NCBI GenBank assembly: GCA_030445875.1
Contig: JASUSX010000067.1
Span: 1 to 9,170, forward strand
Direction: 5' to 3'
Source: Clostridia bacterium
GTDB taxonomy: Bacteria > Bacillota > DSM-521 > Neomoorellales > Neomoorellaceae
Length of the DNA: 9,170 nucleotides
A program made the position numbers and the translations under genes. The notes below the pieces were generated by a model. The model did no database searches, had not been told where the DNA came from, and worked only from the letters and a program-made list of their open reading frames with translations. Of this stretch, positions 1 through 5,378 are shown one piece after another (the stretch's first letter is position 1; the number at the start of each line of letters is the position of its first letter).

Positions 1-12
1 GCGGATCCCGGA

Positions 13-18
13 TACAAT
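13..18 (+). promoter_or_regulatory. Possible -10 box of the response-regulator promoter
   Basis: TACAAT lies 32 bases before the TTG start at 51 and matches the sigma-A -10 consensus (TATAAT) at five of six positions. A matching -35 box would lie before the window begins, so the promoter cannot be confirmed. A run of six G at 36-41 is the likely ribosome binding site, 9 bases before the start codon. Confidence 0.3.
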
Positions 19-50
19 GTTTTTGTGCAAGTTCTGGGGGGAAAAACAAC

Positions 51-440
51 TTGCCCAAAGTATTGATCGTTGATGACCAGTATGGAGTTCGCTCGCTCCT
101 GCAATTGGTTTTTCAGGAAGAGGGTTACCAGGTGATTACGGCTGTGAACGGGCGGGATGCCTTGCGCCAGGTAGAGCGCTGGCGGCCGGAAGTAGTCATC
201 ATGGATATTAAAATGCCGATTATGGGCGGGCTGGAGGCCTTGCCCAGGATTAAGGCCCTGGCGCCGGCTACTGAGGTAATTATCATGACTGCTTATGTAG
301 AGGCCGCTTCCCTGGCTGAAGTCTGGCGCCTGGGAGCCAGCGATTTTATTTATAAGCCCTTTGATCTGGAAGAGTTGAAGGGCAAGGTAAGGGAGCTGCT
401 GGCCCAAGAGGAACCAACCTGCAGGAAATTGGCACCCTAA
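51..440 (+). CDS. spo0F: Spo0F-like single-domain response regulator
   Basis: This 129-residue protein is a lone CheY-type receiver with no output domain. Seen in the sequence: acidic pocket D8-D9 in VLIVDDQYGVR, phospho-acceptor D52 in VIMDIKMP, switch threonine T80 in IIMTAY, and conserved lysine K102 in YKPFD. The DDQYG-R start, MTAY and KPFD are hallmarks of Spo0F, which relays phosphate from sporulation kinases to Spo0B and then Spo0A in the cytosol. The TTG at 51 is chosen because it gives the usual short N-terminus and has a G-rich ribosome site 9 bases upstream; no ATG occurs earlier in frame. It is probably its own transcription unit, since a hairpin terminator follows. No kinase or Spo0B partner lies in the window. 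It could instead be an orphan receiver serving another kinase; the receiver call is near certain, the Spo0F role likely. Confidence 0.85.
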   Translation: MPKVLIVDDQYGVRSLLQLVFQEEGYQVITAVNGRDALRQVERWRPEVVIMDIKMPIMGGLEALPRIKALAPATEVIIMTAYVEAASLAEVWRLGASDFIYKPFDLEELKGKVRELLAQEEPTCRKLAP

Positions 441-451
441 TAGCGAAGAAT

Positions 452-490
452 AAGCCGCTTGCCTTTAGTAGGCAGGTGGCTTTCCTGTTT
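452..490 (+). terminator. Intrinsic terminator after the response regulator
   Basis: Bases 452-464 pair with 470-482 (AAGCCGCTTGCCT with AGGCAGGTGGCTT), 13 pairs including two G-U wobbles, around the loop TTAGT. A T-rich but interrupted tract (TTTCCTGTTT) overlaps the 3' end. It begins 11 bases past the stop codon and would separate the response regulator from thiE. The broken T-tract suggests partial termination. Confidence 0.65.
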
Positions 491-521
491 ACGTACACCT
501 TTTTGCAGGAGGATGAGGAGT

Positions 522-1151
522 ATGTTGCCGTGGGATTTGTATGTAATTATTACGACCAGCCTGGGTGGAGGACGGCCGACCCTGGAGCTGGTGCGCCAGG
601 CCCTGGCCGGAGGCGCTACAGCTATCCAGCTGCGGGAGAAGGAATTGCCGGCCCGGCAACTGGTTGCCCTGGGTCGGGAGATCCGGGAGTTGACCCGGTC
701 CGCCGGGGCGACCTTTATTATTGACGATCGCCTGGATGTAGCCCTGGCCGTAGAAGCCGACGGTGTGCATATCGGCCAGGAGGATTTGCCGGCTGCTATA
801 GCCCGGCGGCTGCTGGGGCCGGGCAGGATCCTGGGGGTATCAGTAGGGACGGTAGACCAGGCCAGGCAGGCCGTAGCCGACGGCGCGGATTACCTGGGGG
901 TGGGTACCCTCTTTGCCACCAGCAGTAAAGGGGACGCCGGCGAACCCATCGGCCTGGCCGGGTTAAAGGCAATCCGGGAGGCAGTTACCGTCCCCATTGT
1001 GGGCATTGGGGGCATCAACAGCAGTAACGCTGCCGGGGTTATGGCTGCGGGGGCCGACGGCGTCGCCGTTATCTCTGCCGTTATCGGAGCCCCGGATATT
1101 ACCGCCGCGGCGCGGGAACTCCTGGCCGCTGTCCGGCAGTCCCGGGCCTGA
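522..1151 (+). CDS. thiE: Thiamine phosphate synthase
   Basis: This protein joins HMP-pyrophosphate and thiazole phosphate to give thiamine phosphate, a cytosolic step of vitamin B1 synthesis. The 209-residue TIM-barrel matches the family length. Visible signature pieces are QLREK (36-40, pyrophosphate contacts), D69 in IIDDR and D88 in HIGQEDLP (expected Mg ligands), the FATSSK segment with K136, and VGIGGI followed by AGADGVAVISA. FATSSK is a little unusual, since many homologues have a proline before the T-x-K stretch. The ATG at 522 has AGGAGG 9 bases upstream. In-frame ATGs at 459 and 513 are less likely: the first adds 21 unlike-family residues and the second overlaps the ribosome site. 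No other thi gene or TPP riboswitch is visible, so thiE stands apart from its pathway here. Confidence 0.93.
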   Translation: MLPWDLYVIITTSLGGGRPTLELVRQALAGGATAIQLREKELPARQLVALGREIRELTRSAGATFIIDDRLDVALAVEADGVHIGQEDLPAAIARRLLGPGRILGVSVGTVDQARQAVADGADYLGVGTLFATSSKGDAGEPIGLAGLKAIREAVTVPIVGIGGINSSNAAGVMAAGADGVAVISAVIGAPDITAAARELLAAVRQSRA

Positions 1152-1216
1152 AGATTATTTTCCTGCTGGCAGGATTATGGCCGCCGGGGTAGAAGTTAAC
1201 TTTTAAGGTGTTGCCT

Positions 1217-1855
1217 ATGGACCTGGAAACCTTACGAGAGAAAGCCCTGTCCTGCCAGGGGTGCCCCCTGCGGCGCCACGCCCGGCAGGTTGTCTTTGGC
1301 GAGGGCAATCCCCGGGCGGATTTGATGCTGGTGGGTGAAGGACCCGGGGCCCAGGAGGACGAAGCGGGGCGGCCCTTTGTCGGGCCAGCCGGGCAGCTTT
1401 TGGACCGCATCCTGGCTGCCGCTGGCTTGCAACGGGCCGAACTATATATAACCAATATCGTTAAATGCCGACCGCCAGGGAACCGCCAGCCCCTTCCGGC
1501 CGAGGTGCAGGCCTGCCGGCCCATCCTGGAGGCGCAGATCAAGCTGATCCAACCCCGGATTATCGTCTGCCTGGGTGCTGTGGCCATGCGGGCTTTAATT
1601 GCCCCGGGGGCCAGCATCACCCGGCTCCGGGGCCAGTGGATCACCAGGGATGGTATCCGTTACCTGCTCACCTTTCACCCGGCCGCCCTGCTGCGGGATG
1701 CCAGCAAGAAGAGGCCAGTGTGGGAGGATTTCAAGAGCCTGCGGCAGGTCTACCGTTCCGAGCAGGTAGAACAACTATCCATGGAGTTTCCAGATAAGTA
1801 TCTAGGTGGTGTGAACCGTGGGTCTGCCGGGTTAACCAGACTGGGACCACGGTAA
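1217..1855 (+). CDS. Uracil-DNA glycosylase, type 4-like, [4Fe-4S]
   Basis: The enzyme removes uracil from DNA after cytosine deamination, a repair need that grows with temperature. The 212-residue product has four cysteines placed for the iron-sulfur cluster of thermostable family 4 glycosylases: C13 and C16 (CQGC), C84 (NIVKC) and C100. Motif A is GEGPGAQEDEAGRPFVGPAG (40-59), and motif B contains H154 in TFHPAALLR. The family was originally confused with phage DNA polymerase domains, so older databases may carry that label. ATG 1217 is preferred over GTG 1208 and TTG 1211 because AAGGTG (1205-1210) sits 6 bases before it. The last 25 or so residues form a tail that does not match the conserved fold. 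Type 5 enzymes are the main alternative, but GEGPG-x-x-E favours type 4. Confidence 0.9.
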   Translation: MDLETLREKALSCQGCPLRRHARQVVFGEGNPRADLMLVGEGPGAQEDEAGRPFVGPAGQLLDRILAAAGLQRAELYITNIVKCRPPGNRQPLPAEVQACRPILEAQIKLIQPRIIVCLGAVAMRALIAPGASITRLRGQWITRDGIRYLLTFHPAALLRDASKKRPVWEDFKSLRQVYRSEQVEQLSMEFPDKYLGGVNRGSAGLTRLGPR

Positions 1856-1883
1856 CCTGGTAATAATAGATTTTGGGTGAACC

Positions 1884-2357
1884 ATGGTGCAAATAAGGCT
1901 TCAGGACGCCGGGGCTACCCGGGAACTGGGCGCGGCTCTGGGCCGGCTCCTGGGACCGGGGGATGTACTTATTTTAAGAGGAGAGCTGGGAGCGGGCAAG
2001 ACCACCCTGGCCCAGGGCCTGGCCCGGGGCCTGGAGGTAAAGGCGACCGTAACCAGTCCCACCTTTACCCTGATCCAGGAACACCAGGGCCGCCTTCCTT
2101 TTTACCACATTGACGTATACCGCCTGGAGGGGCCGGCTGCGGCCCTGGAGCTGGGCCTGGATGAATACTTTTACGGCCAGGGAGTGACGGCGGTAGAGTG
2201 GGGAGAACGCCTGGAGGGCCTGTTACCCCCGGAATACCTGGATGTTTATCTAGCATATGATCCAGCGGGAGGCCGCCTGGCTACCTTCGCGGCCAGGGGG
2301 CCACGCTATCACTGTATCCTGGAGGAGTTGAGGCAGATTGCTGGTCCTGGGGGTTGA
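1884..2357 (+). CDS. tsaE: tRNA t6A37 synthesis ATPase TsaE
   Basis: TsaE is the small ATPase that works with TsaB and TsaD to put threonylcarbamoyl on A37 of ANN-decoding tRNAs. The 157-residue protein shows the Walker A loop GELGAGKTT (33-41), the conserved [10 protein letters not shown] segment (about 58-67), FYHIDVYRL, and VEWGERL near the expected nucleotide pocket. It is the usual full length. ATG 1884 is taken as start, although GTG 1887 is better spaced from the weak GGGTGA ribosome site at 1875-1880. The gap to the upstream glycosylase is only 28 bases, so both may be co-transcribed. Its 3' end overlaps tsaB by 20 bases, which points to translational coupling. Confidence 0.93.
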   Translation: MVQIRLQDAGATRELGAALGRLLGPGDVLILRGELGAGKTTLAQGLARGLEVKATVTSPTFTLIQEHQGRLPFYHIDVYRLEGPAAALELGLDEYFYGQGVTAVEWGERLEGLLPPEYLDVYLAYDPAGGRLATFAARGPRYHCILEELRQIAGPGG

Positions 2358-3030
2358 TAGCTCCACCCAGGTTGCCGGGGTGGCTTTAATGGATGACGAC
2401 CGCCTGGTGGCCGAATTGTTTTTTAATACTCAGAAGAACCATTCCCAACGCCTGTTGCCCATGCTTGCTGCCATGCTACGCGAGGTCGGCGTGCAGGTGG
2501 CTGACCTGGATGGCCTGGCGGTGTCCCTGGGGCCGGGGTCATTTACCGGCCTGCGCATCGGCCTGGCCACAGTTAAAGGGCTGGCCCACCCGGCCCAAAA
2601 ACCCGTGGCTGGTATTCCTACCTTAGATAGCCTGGCCTGGAACGCTTGGGAGGTGCCGGGCCTGGTCTGCCCGGTCCTGTGCGCGCGCCGGGATGAGGTA
2701 TATACGGCCCTTTATCGCTGGCAGGAGGGAGAGATATGCCGTTTAACCCCCTATCAAGCCCTGGATCCTCACTCGCTGGTCACCTCCTTAGAGTCCTACA
2801 CACAGCCGGTGTATTTTTTAGGCGATGGGGTAACCTCCTACTGGGAGGCCTGGCAGTCACTGGGTCCTCGGGCACGTTTTCTCCCCTCCACCGGTACCCT
2901 GCCACGGGCAGCGCAGATAGCCAGGCTGGGCTGGCAGCGCCTGCGGGCCGGGGCAGCGGACGACATTTTCCAGTTAAAGCCGTTTTACCTCCGCCCATCG
3001 CCGGCGGAGAGGCAGGCCCGGTCGAAATAA
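2338..3030 (+). CDS. tsaB: tRNA t6A37 synthesis scaffold TsaB
   Basis: TsaB is a catalytically inactive ASKHA-fold relative of TsaD that forms a heterodimer with it and bridges to TsaE. The 230-residue product begins with LGVDSST (4-10), and carries the family signature LGPGSFTGLRIG (64-75). The C-terminal half (CARRDEVYTALY, then YFLGDGV) also follows the family. The start is TTG 2338, with GGAGGAG at 2321-2327 ten bases upstream; it lies inside the end of tsaE. The annotation name YeaZ is synonymous. The stop codon lies 11 bases before the favoured rimI start. Confidence 0.93.
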   Translation: MLVLGVDSSTQVAGVALMDDDRLVAELFFNTQKNHSQRLLPMLAAMLREVGVQVADLDGLAVSLGPGSFTGLRIGLATVKGLAHPAQKPVAGIPTLDSLAWNAWEVPGLVCPVLCARRDEVYTALYRWQEGEICRLTPYQALDPHSLVTSLESYTQPVYFLGDGVTSYWEAWQSLGPRARFLPSTGTLPRAAQIARLGWQRLRAGAADDIFQLKPFYLRPSPAERQARSK

Positions 3031-3041
3031 AGGTCGTGCCC

Positions 3042-3509
3042 ATGAGTGGGGAAAACCTGGACGGGGTGCTGGCCATCGAACGGGTTTCCTTTCCCACCCC
3101 CTGGACGCGCCACTCCTTCTTAAATGAGATCTATAATAACAACTTTGCTTACTACTACGTAGCCCTGGCAGGCCGGCAAGTAGTAGGTTATACCGGTATG
3201 TGGATCATTCTCGACGAAGCCCATATAACCAATGTCGCCGTCCACCCTGATTACCGCGGCCGGCGCGTGGGGGAAATCCTGCTCAATGTCCTGGTGCAGG
3301 AGGCCATGTACCTGGGTGCCGACCGGATGACCCTGGAGGTCAGGGTTTCCAACCTGCCCGCCCAGCGCCTCTACGAACGCCTCGGTTTTTACCGGGCCGG
3401 GGTGCGGCGGGGTTATTACAACGACAACCGCGAAGACGCCATTATTATGTGGAAACACTTTCTTAAGGAGAAGGGCCCGGGGAGCGGTGAACAATATTCT
3501 AGCCATTGA
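3042..3509 (+). CDS. rimI: GNAT N-acetyltransferase, RimI-like
   Basis: This GNAT enzyme probably acetylates the N-terminus of ribosomal protein S18 or other proteins using acetyl-CoA. Visible features are the SFPTPW motif (16-21), the acetyl-CoA loop in NVAVHPDYRGRRVG (64-77, with the R-G-x-x-G type turn), and NLPAQRLYERLGFYRAGVRRGYY near the C-terminus. The start is uncertain. ATG 3042 has AAAGG (3029-3033) 8 bases upstream and gives 155 residues, close to family length. GTG 3036 is possible but too near that ribosome site. The typical first beta strand (EIKVVPM) is coded just upstream of both and would need a rare start such as ATA 3027. The end overlaps tsaD by 23 bases. rimI within a tsa cluster is common in Firmicutes. 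Confidence 0.88.
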   Translation: MSGENLDGVLAIERVSFPTPWTRHSFLNEIYNNNFAYYYVALAGRQVVGYTGMWIILDEAHITNVAVHPDYRGRRVGEILLNVLVQEAMYLGADRMTLEVRVSNLPAQRLYERLGFYRAGVRRGYYNDNREDAIIMWKHFLKEKGPGSGEQYSSH

Positions 3510-4494
3510 GACTTCCTGCGATGAAACTGCGGCCGCTATCGTGGCCGACGGCGTGGCCATAAAAGCCAACATTATCGCTTCCCAGATAGCCACCCACCGC
3601 CGCTTCGGCGGCGTGGTACCGGAGATCGCCTCCCGCCGCCATATGGAGGATATCGTCCCGGTGGTGGAGGAGGCCCTTGCTACTGCTGGTTTGGCTTTCC
3701 CTGACCTGGACGCCGTGGCGGTTACCTATGGCCCCGGGCTGGTAGGAGCTTTACTGGTAGGCCTGGCCTACGCCAAAAGCCTGGCCTACGCCCTGGATAA
3801 ACCCCTTATCGGCGTCCACCACCTGCTGGGCCATATCTATGCTGGTTTTTTACAATACCCCCATTTACCCCTGCCGGCCGTCTGCCTGGTGGTCTCCGGC
3901 GGCCATACCAACCTGGTCTACCTGCAAAGTCACACGGAGCGACGCATCCTGGGTTCCACCCGGGATGACGCGGCCGGGGAGGCCTTTGACAAAGTCGCCC
4001 GCGTCCTGGGCCTGCCCTACCCGGGCGGCCCGGAGCTGGAGAAACTAGCCCGGGCAGGCGATGCGCGAGCTATTTCTTTTCCTCGCGCCTGGCTGGAGGA
4101 GGGGAGCCTGGACTTTAGCTTCAGCGGCCTGAAATCGGCGGTAATCAACTACCTTCACCACGCCCGGCAGATAGGTACGGAAGTGAACCGGGCTGATGTC
4201 GCCGCCAGCTTCCAGGCCGCAGTAGTCGAGGTCCTGGTAGCCAAAACAATCCAGGCCGCCAGGCAAGGGGCGGCCCGGGCCATCCTCCTGGCGGGCGGGG
4301 TGGCGGCCAACGGCGCTTTACGGGGAGAATTAACGGCCGCCGGCCAGGAAGCCGGTGTGCCTGTTTTTTGCCCGCCGCCCATTTTATGTACCGATAATGC
4401 TGCGATGATCGCCTGCGCTGCTTATTACCAGTACCTGCGCCGCGATTTTGCCCCCCTGGACTTGAACGCCATCCCCGATTTAACACTTTATTAA
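3487..4494 (+). CDS. tsaD: tRNA t6A37 threonylcarbamoyltransferase TsaD
   Basis: TsaD is the catalytic subunit that transfers the threonylcarbamoyl group from its adenylate (made by TsaC, absent from this window) to tRNA A37. The 335-residue product starts with ILAIETSCDET (4-14), has the metal-binding HHLLGH at 111-116, VSGGHTNLVY, the FDKVARVLGLPYPGG stretch, LAGGVAANGALR and the late CTDNAAMIA with the expected aspartate near residue 303. Length and motifs indicate an intact gene. The GTG at 3487 lies inside the end of rimI; GGGGAG is only 2 bases upstream, so initiation probably relies on coupling to rimI translation. Older names are Gcp and YgjD. After the stop a 252-base gap follows with no clear terminator. 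Confidence 0.96.
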   Translation: MNNILAIETSCDETAAAIVADGVAIKANIIASQIATHRRFGGVVPEIASRRHMEDIVPVVEEALATAGLAFPDLDAVAVTYGPGLVGALLVGLAYAKSLAYALDKPLIGVHHLLGHIYAGFLQYPHLPLPAVCLVVSGGHTNLVYLQSHTERRILGSTRDDAAGEAFDKVARVLGLPYPGGPELEKLARAGDARAISFPRAWLEEGSLDFSFSGLKSAVINYLHHARQIGTEVNRADVAASFQAAVVEVLVAKTIQAARQGAARAILLAGGVAANGALRGELTAAGQEAGVPVFCPPPILCTDNAAMIACAAYYQYLRRDFAPLDLNAIPDLTLY

Positions 4495-4544
4495 CAGGTT
4501 ACAGGCCGTCCTAGGACTCCTTCTGGGACCTGAACGGTTGTTTT

Positions 4545-4722
4545 TGTGGACGACTTGCCCTGTGGATAATGTGCAAAAACCTGTGATTAACCCGGAATCC
4601 AGGCCTCTAGAGGTGTGAATAATTATCAGGCTGTGGGGGTCTGCTTTTTCCTGGCAGGAGTGGATAATTGGCTTAAAGCCTTGCCGGGCAAGGCTTTAAG
4701 CTGTGGAAAAAGCTGTGGACAT
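4545..4722 (+). promoter_or_regulatory. Cluster of DnaA-box-like nonamers
   Basis: Seven same-strand matches to TGTGGATAA (reverse complement of the DnaA box TTATCCACA) fall within 178 bases. TGTGGATAA at 4561 is perfect. TGTGAATAA (4614), AGTGGATAA (4659) and TGTGGAAAA (4702) match 8 of 9. TGTGGACGA (4545), TGTGATTAA (4582) and TGTGGACAT (4714) match 7 of 9. Neighbouring intergenic regions do not show this density. Known roles of such clusters outside oriC are DnaA titration, DnaA reactivation or transcription control; which applies here is inference. No dnaA, dnaN or AT-rich unwinding region is in the window, so this is probably not the chromosome origin. No convincing sigma-A promoter was found in the gap, although GATAAT occurs at 4663. 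Confidence 0.6.
4671..4701. repeat. Perfect 31-bp palindrome (15-bp arms)
   Basis: Bases 4671-4685 (GCTTAAAGCCTTGCC) pair exactly with 4687-4701 around a single central G. No T-tract follows on either strand, which argues against a simple intrinsic terminator. It lies between DnaA-like boxes (4659 on the left, 4702 and 4714 on the right) and 46 bases before the next start codon. A dyad operator or a cruciform/RNA hairpin in the leader of the folate gene are the main readings. Confidence 0.85.
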
Positions 4723-4746
4723 AAAGCAGGAGGAATCTAGCGCTCC

Positions 4747-5364
4747 ATGTCAAATAATCTAAGCTGGCAGAAAAAGCAACTGCGGCAAGAGATTATAGCC
4801 CGGCGGGACGCCCTGGCGGAAGGGGTAAGGCAAGCCAGAAGCGAGATAATAGTCCAAAAAGTCCTGGCTCTGCCTGCCTGGCAGCAGGCTGCCATCGTTA
4901 TGAGTTACGTCTCCTTTGGCAGCGAGGTGGCCACCCCCCCTTTGATAGAAGCAGCCCTGGCCGGGGGCAAAAGGGCGACTGTCCCCCTCTGTGTCCGGGA
5001 GGGGCGGCAGCTCATAGCCGCGGAGATCCTTCACTTCCCTGCCGACCTGCAGCCTGGAACCTGGGGCATCCTGGAACCGCGGCCGGAAAGGGTGCGGCCC
5101 CTGGCACCGGAATTAATTGACCTGGTGATCGTACCGGGGGTGGCTTTCGACCGGGACGGCAACCGCCTGGGGTACGGGGGCGGGTATTACGATCGCTTCC
5201 TGGCCACCCTGAGGCCCGGGGCCACAACCATAGCCCTGGCTTTCAGGGAGCAGCTGGTCCCTGACGTTTACCCGGAAGCCCACGACCGCCCGGTGCAAAT
5301 AGTGATTACGGATGTGGAGATTTTAAGGCCCGGCCTAAAGTTAAAGGCGGGAAAAAGAAATTAA
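4747..5364 (+). CDS. 5-formyltetrahydrofolate cyclo-ligase
   Basis: This ATP-dependent enzyme converts 5-formyl-THF to 5,10-methenyl-THF and so returns a storage folate to the C1 pool. The 205-residue protein shows the family's N-terminal basic segment (WQKKQLRQEIIARRDAL), the YVSFGSEVAT stretch, and the signature VPGVAFDRDGNRLGYGGGYYDRF, with glycine-rich G142-YGGGYYDR-150 forming the phosphate site. The length is normal. ATG 4747 is the first possible start, since an in-frame TAG lies at 4738; AGGAGG at 4728-4733 is rather far, 13 bases. The last residues are lysine-rich and beyond the conserved fold. The leader contains the DnaA-like boxes and palindrome, so DnaA control is possible but unproven. 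The next gene starts 15 bases after the stop, suggesting co-transcription. Confidence 0.94.
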   Translation: MSNNLSWQKKQLRQEIIARRDALAEGVRQARSEIIVQKVLALPAWQQAAIVMSYVSFGSEVATPPLIEAALAGGKRATVPLCVREGRQLIAAEILHFPADLQPGTWGILEPRPERVRPLAPELIDLVIVPGVAFDRDGNRLGYGGGYYDRFLATLRPGATTIALAFREQLVPDVYPEAHDRPVQIVITDVEILRPGLKLKAGKRN

Positions 5365-5378
5365 AGGCGGTAAGTTTT

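Noticed and set aside
1161..1172. CCTGC-TG-GCAGG as a terminator after thiE
   Set aside because: Five pairs with a two-base loop and no T-tract downstream; too weak to support.
1861..1869. TAATAATAG as a -10 box for tsaE
   Set aside because: No -35 hexamer occurs at suitable spacing; TTAACC at 1832 is 23 bases away.
2736..3041. Long N-terminal extension of the rimI frame from ATG 2736
   Set aside because: The extra 102 residues overlap tsaB in another frame and have no GNAT-like character; the enzyme has normal length without them.
4671..4701. Palindrome as the tsaD terminator
   Set aside because: It is 177 bases past the tsaD stop and no T-tract follows it on the + strand; the minus strand also lacks one.
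4561..4722. Chromosomal or plasmid replication origin
   Set aside because: DnaA-like boxes are present, but no dnaA, dnaN or rep gene, iteron set or AT-rich unwinding element is visible, and the surroundings are chromosomal housekeeping genes.
5341..5370. Direct repeat TTAAAGGCGG at 5341 and 5361
   Set aside because: Two copies of a 10-base ribosome-site-like word at the end of the cyclo-ligase gene; the second serves the next gene, and the first is within coding sequence. Probably chance.
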